NCBI RefSeq assembly: GCF_046719765.1
Contig: NZ_JABEBY010000001.1
Coordinates: 1-64,000, forward strand
DNA from: Halonotius sp046719765
GTDB taxonomy: Archaea > Halobacteriota > Halobacteria > Halobacteriales > Haloferacaceae
DNA length: 64,000 nt
Direction: 5' to 3'
Part shown: piece after piece, positions 16,425 to 24,842 of the stretch
How positions within the stretch are numbered: the stretch's first letter is position 1
Layout: the number at the start of each line of letters is the position of its first letter
The notes under the pieces: model-generated
What the model saw: only the letters and a program-made list of their open reading frames with translations
What the model was told of the DNA's origin: nothing
The model's database searches: none
Program-made: the position numbers and the translations under genes

Positions 16425-18388
16425 CGCGGATCGACCGCCTTCGAGCCCGCCTGGCGACCGTCGGTCGCCGCCTGCGCCGGATCGGACGGATCGCCCGCTG
16501 GGAGATCGGCCAGTCGACGAGCAGTTACAACCGTCGCACCCTCGCTGTCGTGGCTGTGCTCGTCGTGGTCGTCGGCAGCGTCGGGGCGTCGGCTGTCGCC
16601 CTCGGCGTCGCCTCCCCGGCCCCGAACACCGACATCTACCGGGTCGGTGTCGCTGCCGACAGCTCGTACAACGCGGTCATCGAGGACAACGCCGCGCTGA
16701 CCGCGCGGCAACCGTCGCGGAGCGCGTTGGCGACCGGCGAGATCGACCTGCTGGTCGGCGGGGTGCGACAGCCGACGGCTGGCCCGGGGCCGCGATCGCC
16801 GACCCTCCTCGTCGAAGCCGCCGACGGCGAGAAGGGTGCGGCCGCGCTGACCGCGTTTCGCTCGGCGGTGCAATCCTACAACGACCGGGCGATGGCGTTG
16901 GAGCCCAATCAAACCGCAGCCTACCCGGTGATCGTCGAGCTACAGTATCTTCCCCAATCGACGCTCGGCCCGGCTGCACCAACGGATGCCGGCAACCTGA
17001 CCGACGGTGATGGTGCCGACGGCGATGCTGGCGGTGACGACAACGATACTGGTACCACCGACATTGACGCCAATGAAACAACAGGTGACGGCGAGAGTGG
17101 CGGAACCGACGACAGCGGTGACAACATCATAGGCACCGATGGGAGTGACACCGACGAGGGTGACACAGACGCGCCGCCGGTTGCCGATGGTGGCGGCGGC
17201 CCGCTGCTCGACCGCGCGCTGTTCGGCGGCGGAACCAGTGGCTCGCCGGCGGAGATCCAGCCACCCTTCCCGTTTGGCTCGTTGCTGCTGGCGTTTCTGT
17301 TCCTCGTGCCGATGAACTTCGTGATCCAATCCTACGGGAGCAGCGTCCTCAACGAGCGGATCAGCCGCCGGGGTGAGCTTCTGTTGGTCGCGCCCGTCGA
17401 GCGGCTGGATATCGTTGCCGGCAAAACCCTGCCGTATGCGGCCATCGCGGTCGCCGTCACGGCGGTCATCGCCGCGGCGGTCGGTGGGGGGCTGCTGTCG
17501 GTGGCTGCGGTCGTCCCGATCGCGCTGACGTTCCTGGCGGCGACGTTCCTCGGGGCGATGTTCGCCCGATCGTTCAAGGAGTTGACGTTCGTGACGATCA
17601 CGATCACCGTCTTTCTCACGAGCTATGTGTTTATCCCCTCGATCTTCACGAACGTGACGCCGATCGCGCTGATCTCGCCGCTGACACTCGTCGTCATGGA
17701 GCTCCAGGGTGAGGCCGTCAGCCTCGGGAGCTATCTGTTTTCGACCGGCCCGTTCTATACGAGTGCTGCCGTGTTGTTCCTGCTTGGAACGGGCGTCTAC
17801 CGTGAGGAGGATATGTTCTCCCAAAAGCCGGTGCCGCTGAAGTTCCTTGACGCGCTTGATGCGCGACTGAGTGGGGTTCGATCGGTCGGCGTGTTGACCG
17901 CGCTGTTTTTGCCCTTCGTGTTTATTGCCGAGTTGTTGGCGATCGCTGTGCTGTTTGTGTTGCCGATCGAGGTATCGATCCCGCTGTTGCTCGTGGTGAT
18001 CGCCGCCGTCGAGGAGGTTGCCAAAAGCATCCACATCTTCGCTGGCTTCGAAAGCGACCGGTTCGACCGCTCGGTGTCGACCGCCCTCCTGCTCGGGGCG
18101 GCCTCCGGGGTCGGCTTCTTTGTCGCCGAGAAGTTCACCGCCGTTGCCCAGCTGGTCGGGCTGCCCGACTTACAGCTCGGGCAGGCAGCCCTCCAGCCGG
18201 CCGGCATCGGCATCGCGCCGTCGACAACGCTGCTGCTGTTGGCCGGGCCGTTGGTGTTGCACACGGTGACCGCCGGGGTGAGTGCCCTCGGCGCGCGGAC
18301 GCGGCTCCGGTGGTATCTGGTCTCCTTGGTCGCCGCGACGGCGATCCACGCGGCGTACAATCTCGGGGTGGTGACGCTCTATGGCTGA
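16421..18388 (+). CDS. ABC-2 type permease fused to a PrsW-like membrane protease domain
   Basis: 655 residues from a GTG overlapping the ATPase stop. An N-terminal helix anchors a large extracellular segment with an acidic Asp/Gly/Thr-rich linker (about 185-255). ABC-2/NatB-like membrane helices follow (about 285-460), including the LNERISRRGELLLVAPVERLDIVAGK motif typical of these permeases. The last 140 residues carry EE(531-532)xxK, E570 in GFFVAEK, H614 and H643xxxN647, which match the four motifs of PrsW/CPBP-type intramembrane metalloproteases. So the exporter and a putative protease are one chain. Confidence 0.88.
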   Translation: MTRIDRLRARLATVGRRLRRIGRIARWEIGQSTSSYNRRTLAVVAVLVVVVGSVGASAVALGVASPAPNTDIYRVGVAADSSYNAVIEDNAALTARQPSRSALATGEIDLLVGGVRQPTAGPGPRSPTLLVEAADGEKGAAALTAFRSAVQSYNDRAMALEPNQTAAYPVIVELQYLPQSTLGPAAPTDAGNLTDGDGADGDAGGDDNDTGTTDIDANETTGDGESGGTDDSGDNIIGTDGSDTDEGDTDAPPVADGGGGPLLDRALFGGGTSGSPAEIQPPFPFGSLLLAFLFLVPMNFVIQSYGSSVLNERISRRGELLLVAPVERLDIVAGKTLPYAAIAVAVTAVIAAAVGGGLLSVAAVVPIALTFLAATFLGAMFARSFKELTFVTITITVFLTSYVFIPSIFTNVTPIALISPLTLVVMELQGEAVSLGSYLFSTGPFYTSAAVLFLLGTGVYREEDMFSQKPVPLKFLDALDARLSGVRSVGVLTALFLPFVFIAELLAIAVLFVLPIEVSIPLLLVVIAAVEEVAKSIHIFAGFESDRFDRSVSTALLLGAASGVGFFVAEKFTAVAQLVGLPDLQLGQAALQPAGIGIAPSTTLLLLAGPLVLHTVTAGVSALGARTRLRWYLVSLVAATAIHAAYNLGVVTLYG

Positions 18389-19478
18389 TCGAGATCTGTG
18401 GGATCGCTGGCACGCCGTCGCCGACCGGTTCAGTGATCCACGACTCACCATCGCCGGCCGGGAGCTCCGGGTGTTGGGCCGGGAGAAAACGATCATCCTC
18501 GCGGTGGTCATCCAGCTGTTTGTCGCCGCATTCGCCGGGTTTCTGGTTGTTGGGCTGGTCTCGTTGTACGATCCCGGCAGCGTCGATGGCTACCAGATCG
18601 ACGCCGCCGTGACCGGCGATGCGACCAACGAGATGCTGGCGGCGATCGACGACCGGCCGGCGATCGACGGCACGCGGTACGCAACGACCAGCGACGCCTA
18701 CGCCGACTTCCAGGATGGGACGGTAAATGCGGTGTTTCAGACAACCAGGGTCGACGACCGTATTCAGGTGGTGATGACAGCCCCGGATGGAAGCATCGAG
18801 ACGACACTCGTTGTCTCGGAGGGCCAGGAGGCCTTACGCGCCTTGGAGCGAAATCTTCGCGCCGAGCGGGCTGACTCGTTGTCGAATCCACCGCTACCGC
18901 TGCCGCCTGACACCGGCGGCAACCCGTACTACGATTTCACCTACACGATCCTGCTGCCGCTGTTGCTCTTCCTGCCGGTGTTTATCAGCGGGTCGATCAC
19001 CGTCGACTCGCTGACCGCCGAACGCGAGCAGGGCACCCTCGAACTGCTGCGTGTCGCCCCGGTGACGATGGTGGATATCGTCGACGGCAAGTCAGCGGCG
19101 ATGATCGCTATCGCCCCGATACAGGCGGTGGCGTGGATGGGACTGCTCTCACTGAACGGCGTGGCCGTCGCCAACATCGGCTGGCTGGTCGCGCTTGTGG
19201 CCGCGGTGACGGCGATCGTTGTCGCGCTTTCGGTGGCCGTCTCGCTGCTGGCTCCTGATCGGCGATCCGCACAGCTGCTGTTTTCGGTCGGGATATTGCT
19301 GTTTTTCGCCGGCGCGACGCTGTTGCCCGGTGGCCCGGCCAACACCGCGGCGCGACTGGCGATCGATAGCGCGACGCTGTCGACGCGGCTTGTCGTCCTC
19401 ATCTACGGGGGTGTCGGCGTCGCGGCCGTCGGTGCTGTCCGTCGGCTGGCGACCCGAATCGATCCGAACCGTCTGTGA
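18381..19478 (+). CDS. ABC-2 type permease
   Basis: 365 residues overlapping the preceding gene by eight bases. One N-terminal helix, an outer domain, then about five more helices. The motif DSLTAEREQGTLELLRVAPVTMVDIVDGK is the permease signature that parallels the one in the upstream protein, so the two probably pair. Substrate unknown; the family includes Na+ and drug exporters. Confidence 0.9.
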   Translation: MADRDLWDRWHAVADRFSDPRLTIAGRELRVLGREKTIILAVVIQLFVAAFAGFLVVGLVSLYDPGSVDGYQIDAAVTGDATNEMLAAIDDRPAIDGTRYATTSDAYADFQDGTVNAVFQTTRVDDRIQVVMTAPDGSIETTLVVSEGQEALRALERNLRAERADSLSNPPLPLPPDTGGNPYYDFTYTILLPLLLFLPVFISGSITVDSLTAEREQGTLELLRVAPVTMVDIVDGKSAAMIAIAPIQAVAWMGLLSLNGVAVANIGWLVALVAAVTAIVVALSVAVSLLAPDRRSAQLLFSVGILLFFAGATLLPGGPANTAARLAIDSATLSTRLVVLIYGGVGVAAVGAVRRLATRIDPNRL

Positions 19479-19561
19479 GCGGGGTGGAGGCGTGACTCCC
19501 GGTGTCACGGGCGGGTTTCGACAACCGATTCTATTAGTGGATGCGGGTTGTAGCCCCCGAT

Positions 19562-19798
19562 ATGGACGCTGACGCACTGCTTCGCCCATTCGCGTTGTTG
19601 ATGGAGTACCGGATGTACCTGCTTGCGGTAAGTGGCTTTCTCATCGCCGGTGCGGCCGTGACCTACGGGCTGCGAACGGAGGATACGGTGATGGCCCTCG
19701 GCGCGCTGCTGTTCCTGCCGAACGCGCTCGTCCTGTTGGGAGTTGGCCTCCGCGAACGGGGCTGGTTCGACGAGTCCTCATCTATCACCCCGGAATAA
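19562..19798 (+). CDS. Small membrane protein
   Basis: 78 residues from the ATG at 19562, with two or three hydrophobic segments (MYLLAVSGFLIAGAAVTYGL and VMALGALLFLPNALVLLGVGL). No family recognised. It lies 83 bases after the permease operon and may be its last gene. Confidence 0.65.
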   Translation: MDADALLRPFALLMEYRMYLLAVSGFLIAGAAVTYGLRTEDTVMALGALLFLPNALVLLGVGLRERGWFDESSSITPE

Positions 19799-19820
19799 GA
19801 TCAGTACCACCCGTGTCCCC

Positions 19821-20081
19821 ATGACACCCCCTGAGGCGGAGATTCGCCGGCAACTCACCGAGGTCTTTGGAGCCGCCGAGTATCCGGTAACCGATCCCTT
19901 CGAGCTGATTCCGGTGTTACCGGATGGTGCGGCAACGACCTTCGAGGCCGGCGATGTGACGATCGGCGCGATGGAACTCGGGATGGAGTACGCCGACTAT
20001 CAGGAGTATCCCTACGAGAGCGTTGAAGCGCTGGTCGATGATCTCATGGCCGGCCTTCGTGCCGAGGATGTGTTTGCGTGA
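19821..20081 (+). CDS. MTH865-like family protein
   Basis: 86 residues from the ATG at 19821, which removes an unrelated N-terminal extension to 19743. The layout EIRRQLTEVFGAAEYPVTDPFELIPVLP, then FEAGDVTIGAMEL, then SVEALVDDLMAGL matches the small helical MTH865 family, whose function is unknown. Confidence 0.78.
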   Translation: MTPPEAEIRRQLTEVFGAAEYPVTDPFELIPVLPDGAATTFEAGDVTIGAMELGMEYADYQEYPYESVEALVDDLMAGLRAEDVFA

Positions 20082-20099
20082 GGAATGTCGCCGGCGACC

Positions 20100-20312
20100 T
20101 TACTCCGCGTTGAGTCGCTGCTGGATCAGCTGATCCACATTATACAGCAGCACGGCAACGGTCACCAGCGTCGTCGCAAAATAGATGATCAGCTCCGGGG
20201 GTCCGGAAACAGCCCCGCCGAGTGCGGTGCCGCCAAACCCAACAATGACCAGTTCGACCCAGGTCACAAAGATCCGGGAGGCCAGCAGTGTCGACGAGTT
20301 CGCCTCACCCAC
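20100..20312 (-). CDS. Small membrane protein coupled to cydB, possible third oxidase subunit
   Basis: 70 residues from a GTG at 20312. It starts right at the end of cydB, with the two genes almost touching, so translation is likely coupled. Two hydrophobic stretches are visible (ASRIFVTWVELVIVGFGGTAL and LIIYFATTLVTVAVLLYN). Its place resembles that of bacterial CydX, but its size and sequence differ, so the role is inferred from position. Confidence 0.65.
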   Translation of the reverse strand: MGEANSSTLLASRIFVTWVELVIVGFGGTALGGAVSGPPELIIYFATTLVTVAVLLYNVDQLIQQRLNAE

Positions 20313-20313
20313 G

Positions 20314-21315
20314 TCAGTAGGCCTCCTCCGGGGTGATCGGCCCACTGAACGCCGTGTACAACACGACAAAGTAGACGACGACCAGCGGCAACAACAGCCC
20401 CGCTCCGATCGTCATCAGATTCAGCGGGAGCGTCGAGACGATGGTATCGCTGACGGTCGCGCCGGTCGCCGGATCGATCGCCGGATACATGATCCGGGCG
20501 ACGACGGTGATCAGCCCGTAGGTCATCACGCCCGCGATGGCGAGGGCGATGAGGTTCTGGTTCCGCCGCAGTGCGAGGATGTAGCCCGCCGCCAACACGA
20601 TGGAGGCAACGACCAGGGCGACGATCAGCGGATCCAACAGCGTCGTGATTCCCTCGGGGAGCCGGATTGCCAACACGGCAAGCGTGGCAACCACGGCCAG
20701 CAGGTAGCCGACAACGGCGATCTGTCCGTAGGTCGACACTTCTGGCGGCAGGTCGTGTTGAGCCTTCAGCCGGAGGAATGCCGCGCCCGAAACAACCGTC
20801 AGCAGCGTTAGCGTCACCCCAACAACGAGACCGATCAGCGAGATCGAGCCCTCATTGCCGACAAGCCAGTTGCCCGCGAAGACACCGAGGAAAAACGGCG
20901 CGAGGACGCTGCCGGCGACGAAGGCGACACTCCAGGCGCGTTGCCAGAGATCGTCGTGTCGCTGTTCGTACATTTCGGGGGCGAGTCCACGGATGATGAG
21001 CGCGCCCAGGATGGCGAACATCAGCAGGTAATGGCGGCTGAACAGCCCGGCGTAGGCCGCCGGAAACGCCGCAAACAGCGCGCCACCGAAGACGACGAGC
21101 CAGACCTCGTTGCCGTCCCAAAACGGGCCGACAGCGGCGAGAACCGCCTCCCGCTGGCGATCGGTATCGACGAGCCCGTAGATCGCGCCGGCCCCGAAAT
21201 CGAAGCCATCGAGGAACAGAAACGTCGCTAACAGGGCGAACATGAGGCCGAACCAGACCTCCGGCAGCGGCAGGCCAAACAGCGGCCCTGCCGACAGCCC
21301 CTCGACGCTAATCAT
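20314..21315 (-). CDS. cydB: Cytochrome bd-type ubiquinol oxidase subunit II
   Basis: 333 residues from the ATG at 21315, which overlaps the end of cydA. The family signature FLDGFDFGAGAIYGL and the FWDGNEVWLVVFGGALFAAFPAAYA motif are clear, with about eight membrane helices. With CydA it reduces oxygen to water using membrane quinol (menaquinol in haloarchaea). Confidence 0.95.
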   Translation of the reverse strand: MISVEGLSAGPLFGLPLPEVWFGLMFALLATFLFLDGFDFGAGAIYGLVDTDRQREAVLAAVGPFWDGNEVWLVVFGGALFAAFPAAYAGLFSRHYLLMFAILGALIIRGLAPEMYEQRHDDLWQRAWSVAFVAGSVLAPFFLGVFAGNWLVGNEGSISLIGLVVGVTLTLLTVVSGAAFLRLKAQHDLPPEVSTYGQIAVVGYLLAVVATLAVLAIRLPEGITTLLDPLIVALVVASIVLAAGYILALRRNQNLIALAIAGVMTYGLITVVARIMYPAIDPATGATVSDTIVSTLPLNLMTIGAGLLLPLVVVYFVVLYTAFSGPITPEEAY

Positions 21316-22741
21316 CGTCGGCAACCCCCGCGGCAGGTGAGCCCGGCGTCGGCGTTGGCTCACGGTTCGTCCGCAGATCATCGCCGCCTGGCGGGCCGTT
21401 GCGGATGATCCGAGCGATCACGTAGGCGTAGAGACCAAGCAAGGCGGCATAGAGGCCGACAAAGCCGGCGAAGGTGAGCGTCGCCTCCGCGCCGGTGAGG
21501 CCGGGTGAGACGCCCTCGCTTGTCTTCATGATCCCTTGGATCACCCACGGCTGGCGGCCCACCTCGGTGACGACCCAGCCGAGTTCGACGGCGACGATCC
21601 CGAGTAAGGACGACCCCATCAACGCCTTATGCAGCAGGGCGTCCTCGAATAACTCGTCTTTGTACCACCGGTAGCCACCCCAGAAGGACAGCAGGATGAA
21701 CCAAAAGCCCATCCCGACCATCGCCCGGAAGGCCCAGAAGACGATGGCGACGGGTGGCGACTCGGTGTCGAACTCGTTGAGGCCGGTTATTTCGGCTGTC
21801 GGATCACCCCCGCTGGCGAGCCACGACGCGCCGCCCGGTATCCCGATGCCGAACAACTCCTTGGCGCGCGGATCGGTGATCGAATCGAGGCTGGTCGGGA
21901 AGGCGACGATGTATTCGGGGACGTAGGAGTCAGTCTCCCAGACGGCCTCCATGGCGGCGAACTTCTGGGGCTGGGTTTCGGCGACGTGGCGGCCGTACAT
22001 ATCGCCGTGGAACGCCTGCAGCGGTGCGGTGATCAGCAACGCGATCAGCGCGATCTTCAGCGTTGTCTCCCAGAAGTTGATGTTCTCGTGTTCGAACCCC
22101 CAGACGTGGTGGCGCATCACGTAGTAGGCGGCGACGCCGGCCATAAACAGCGCGACCGACTCGATGGCCGCATTCTGCATGTGGACGTACATGTAGGTGA
22201 ACCGGGGCGTGAAGTACGCCGCGATCGGATCGACCAGGTGGACGACCGTTTGGCCACCCTCAGAAGCGAGTTCGTAGCCACGCGGTGTCTGCATCCAGGA
22301 GTTGGCGATTAGAATCCAGACCGCCGACAGCCACGTTCCGAGGCCGACGGCGACACTGGAGATGAAGTAGAGTTTGTCGCCGACGCGGTCGCGGCCGAAG
22401 ACAAAGATACCGAGGAACGTTGCCTCCAGCATGAACGCCATCATCCCTTCGACGGCGAGTGGGCCACCGAACAGCTCACCGGCGGCCGTCGAGAAGGCCG
22501 CGAAGTTCGTCCCGAACTCGAATTCGAGGACGATGCCGGTGACCGTCCCGACGACAAAGGAGATGGCGAAGATCTTGGTCCAAAAACGACGCAACTGTTC
22601 GTAGACGGGCTTACCAGTTCGGATATCCTTCCACGTGAAGTAGATGAGGAATGGGGCTAACCCCATGCTCATCACGGGGAAGATGATATGCACCATCGTG
22701 GTAAGGGCGAACTGGGCCCGACTGGCGATGACTGGATCCAT
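21308..22741 (-). CDS. cydA: Cytochrome bd-type oxidase subunit I
   Basis: 477 residues. SRAQFALTTMVHIIFPVMSMG carries the first haem ligand His. EFEFGTNFAAFSTAAGELFGGPLAVEGMMAFMLEATFLG includes the conserved acidic residues near the haems, and LASGGDP and GFWFILLSFWGG fall in later helices. The quinol-binding Q-loop appears of the short kind. It is the haem-bearing subunit, cotranscribed with cydB and the small protein. Confidence 0.95.
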   Translation of the reverse strand: MDPVIASRAQFALTTMVHIIFPVMSMGLAPFLIYFTWKDIRTGKPVYEQLRRFWTKIFAISFVVGTVTGIVLEFEFGTNFAAFSTAAGELFGGPLAVEGMMAFMLEATFLGIFVFGRDRVGDKLYFISSVAVGLGTWLSAVWILIANSWMQTPRGYELASEGGQTVVHLVDPIAAYFTPRFTYMYVHMQNAAIESVALFMAGVAAYYVMRHHVWGFEHENINFWETTLKIALIALLITAPLQAFHGDMYGRHVAETQPQKFAAMEAVWETDSYVPEYIVAFPTSLDSITDPRAKELFGIGIPGGASWLASGGDPTAEITGLNEFDTESPPVAIVFWAFRAMVGMGFWFILLSFWGGYRWYKDELFEDALLHKALMGSSLLGIVAVELGWVVTEVGRQPWVIQGIMKTSEGVSPGLTGAEATLTFAGFVGLYAALLGLYAYVIARIIRNGPPGGDDLRTNREPTPTPGSPAAGVADDD

Positions 22742-22753
22742 GATGTCTGACCC

Positions 22754-22768
22754 CGGAGTCGAACTCCG
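22754..22768 (-). promoter_or_regulatory. Hairpin just upstream of cydA
   Basis: On the minus strand CGGAGT-TCG-ACTCCG forms a perfect 6-base stem with a 3-base loop, ending 12 bases before the cydA ATG. If transcribed it would lie in the leader beside the start codon. Its GTTCGA core looks like a tRNA T-loop, but no tRNA surrounds it. Confidence 0.4.
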
Positions 22769-22969
22769 ATGTACGATTGCATCTTTAACACTCGATTAGT
22801 TAAGCGTGTCCCTCTTTCCACCGATTCTATCAGCAAAATACTGGTTTAATCGCCTAAAACGTCCGTTTGTGGCGGTTATCGTTTCACGAAACACAGTCTC
22901 GGTTCGACAGCCGCACCATCATTGTTCAAAAAAGACACGACTATATCCGCGGAACTCCTCGTCGCTTGT

Positions 22970-23149
22970 ATGGAGACCCGTCACCTCGTGCTCTCGATTG
23001 TGGTGCTCGTTACCGGCGTGCTCCTCGTTCGCGGTGTGGTTGGGCTGCTCAACGGGGATATCGGCACCGTGATCCGACAGGCGGCGATCGGGGTTATCGT
23101 GTTCACCTTTGGTATCGCCCTCGTCTCACGCTGGGACGAGGTCGGCTGA
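22970..23149 (+). CDS. Small two-helix membrane protein
   Basis: 59 residues from the ATG at 22970, with hydrophobic spans LVLSIVVLVTGVLLVRGVVGLL and AAIGVIVFTFGIALVSRW. No family recognised. It runs towards the convergent yhbY-like gene. Confidence 0.6.
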   Translation: METRHLVLSIVVLVTGVLLVRGVVGLLNGDIGTVIRQAAIGVIVFTFGIALVSRWDEVG

Positions 23150-23160
23150 TCGATCCCGGC

Positions 23161-23406
23161 TCAGTGCAAGACGGCCGTGTTGCCACGGGTTTCGATCAGG
23201 TCGGCACCGACGGCGTCGGCCAACTCGGCGGCCAGCGTGTCGGTGTCGTCGCTCCCGCGGGCCGCGCGAAGAAACTTCACCTTCACCAGTCGTCGCTCCT
23301 GTAGCTGGTCGGCCAGCTCATCCGTAACGGATTCGATCCCGTGTTTGCCGACCCAGACCGTCACATCGAGATCGTGAGCTTGCTTCCGTAACTCGTCTGA
23401 AACCAT
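23161..23406 (-). CDS. YhbY/CRM-domain RNA-binding protein
   Basis: 81 residues from the ATG at 23406, the usual length of a stand-alone CRM domain. VTVWVGKHGIESVTDEL carries the GKxG loop and VKVKFLRAARGSDD, then ETRGNTAVLH completes the fold. Family members bind rRNA during large-subunit assembly. Confidence 0.88.
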   Translation of the reverse strand: MVSDELRKQAHDLDVTVWVGKHGIESVTDELADQLQERRLVKVKFLRAARGSDDTDTLAAELADAVGADLIETRGNTAVLH

Positions 23407-23557
23407 TCTACGCCACCTACCGGCCCAGCAGGTTTCAAGGTTTAGATCGCCGGTATCCCTCGGCGCGGCGGGTGACGGCCGTGAGCTCCACAACCGAACG
23501 AGGGGCGTGTGTGATCTCCACAGCCTCCCCCGTACATATCGCCGAGTCTGACATAGG

Positions 23558-23565
23558 TTAATAAA
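23558..23565 (+). promoter_or_regulatory. Likely TATA box for the CetZ pair
   Basis: TTAATAAA, 69-76 bases before the first cetZ start, predicts a leader of about 45 bases that includes GGAG at 23623, nine bases before the ATG. This is one of the few visible leadered genes here. Confidence 0.5.
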
Positions 23566-23633
23566 CCCAGAGTCCATTCGTCCTCCCAACGTATGGTCTC
23601 ACTACCACGTCGTCGGCCCCAGAGGAGTCACCA

Positions 23634-24806
23634 ATGAAACTCGCAACGATCGGTGTTGGCAACGCGGGCAGCAAGGTTATCGACCGGATGGTTGAGTTCG
23701 AGCAGGCGACCGGCCGGGATCTCTGCCGGCACACACTCGTTATCAACACGGCACGGACCGATCTGGCCAAGCCGAAACACGTCCCCGAGGATCGGCGGCT
23801 GCTGATCGGCGAGACACACAAGAAGGCCAAAGGCCACGGCGTCGGCGGCGACGCCGCGGTCGGCGCGGAGGTCGCTCAGACAGAGATCGATGAGATCCGC
23901 CGCATCTTCGACGATGTGGAGATCCACGAGGTGGATGCGATCCTCGTCGCCGCCGGGCTCGGCGGCGGGACGGGCAGCGGAGCCGCGCCGGTCGTCATCG
24001 AGGAACTCCAGAAGATGTACGACGAGCCGGTGTACGGCCTCGGGATGCTACCGGGCAAATACGAGGGTGGCCGGCCCGCGCTCAACGCGGCGCGGTCGCT
24101 GCAGTCGTTTGTCAACAAGGTAGACAACTTCATCGCCTTCGACAACGACGCCTGGCGGTCTCGCGGGCAAACCATCGAAGAGGGCTACGAGGAGATGAAC
24201 CGGGAGCTGGCGACCCGAATCGTGACGCTGCTTGCGGCCGGCGAGGTCGACGAAAGCGAGGTCGGCGAGAACGCGATGGACTCCAGTGATATCATGCGCA
24301 CGCTGGAGGTCGGCGGCGTTTCCTCGATCGGCTACGCCTCGACCGGCGTTGATACCCCCGATGACGGCCTGCTCTCACGGTTCAGCGAGGCGGAGGTCTC
24401 CGAGATGGAGTCAACCGACGCCGCGAAGATCAAGGGACTTGTCCGGCGGGCGGTCAACTCCCGGCTGACGGTGCCTTGTGATGTCGCCAGCGCCGACCGC
24501 GCGCTGATCATTTTCGCCGGCCCCTCGTCGGAGATCTCTCGCAAGGGTGTCGAATCCGCCCGCGATTGGCTCGAACAGGAGACCGAAACGGTCGACGTGC
24601 TCGCCGGCGATGATCCACGACCGAACTCGGAGACGCTGGCGGCGGCTGTGCTGTTGTCGAACGTGACAGAAACCCCTCGGATCAAGGAGATTCAGGATCA
24701 AGCTGTCGACGCACAGAACACGATCGAACAGCAGGAGGCCGTCCGCGAGGAGGAGATCGAGTCGCTGATCACCGACGACAACAATGACCTGGATCCGATC
24801 GTATAA
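23634..24806 (+). CDS. cetZ: CetZ-family tubulin-like GTPase
   Basis: 390 residues. It has an N-terminal GVGNAG nucleotide-binding loop, KGHGVGGDAAVGAEVA (T3 region), the tubulin/FtsZ signature GGGTGSGA at 110-117, and NNDAWR-like FDNDAWRSRG typical of CetZ proteins. CetZ proteins are haloarchaeal cytoskeletal GTPases that act in cell shape and motility rather than the main division ring. I cannot say which numbered CetZ group it belongs to. A paralogue follows 36 bases downstream. Confidence 0.92.
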   Translation: MKLATIGVGNAGSKVIDRMVEFEQATGRDLCRHTLVINTARTDLAKPKHVPEDRRLLIGETHKKAKGHGVGGDAAVGAEVAQTEIDEIRRIFDDVEIHEVDAILVAAGLGGGTGSGAAPVVIEELQKMYDEPVYGLGMLPGKYEGGRPALNAARSLQSFVNKVDNFIAFDNDAWRSRGQTIEEGYEEMNRELATRIVTLLAAGEVDESEVGENAMDSSDIMRTLEVGGVSSIGYASTGVDTPDDGLLSRFSEAEVSEMESTDAAKIKGLVRRAVNSRLTVPCDVASADRALIIFAGPSSEISRKGVESARDWLEQETETVDVLAGDDPRPNSETLAAAVLLSNVTETPRIKEIQDQAVDAQNTIEQQEAVREEEIESLITDDNNDLDPIV

Positions 24807-24842
24807 TCACACTCGCCACGCCGGGGTGACGGAGGGCATCCG

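Noticed and set aside
16940..18034. A 364-codon minus-strand frame opposite the ABC permease
   Set aside because: Composition is Arg/Gln/Asp-rich antisense noise, while the plus-strand frame has membrane helices and motifs.
22741..22800. tRNA-like T-arm upstream of cydA
   Set aside because: The GTTCGA loop is there, but no acceptor stem, D-arm or anticodon arm can be built around it; it is listed as a simple hairpin.
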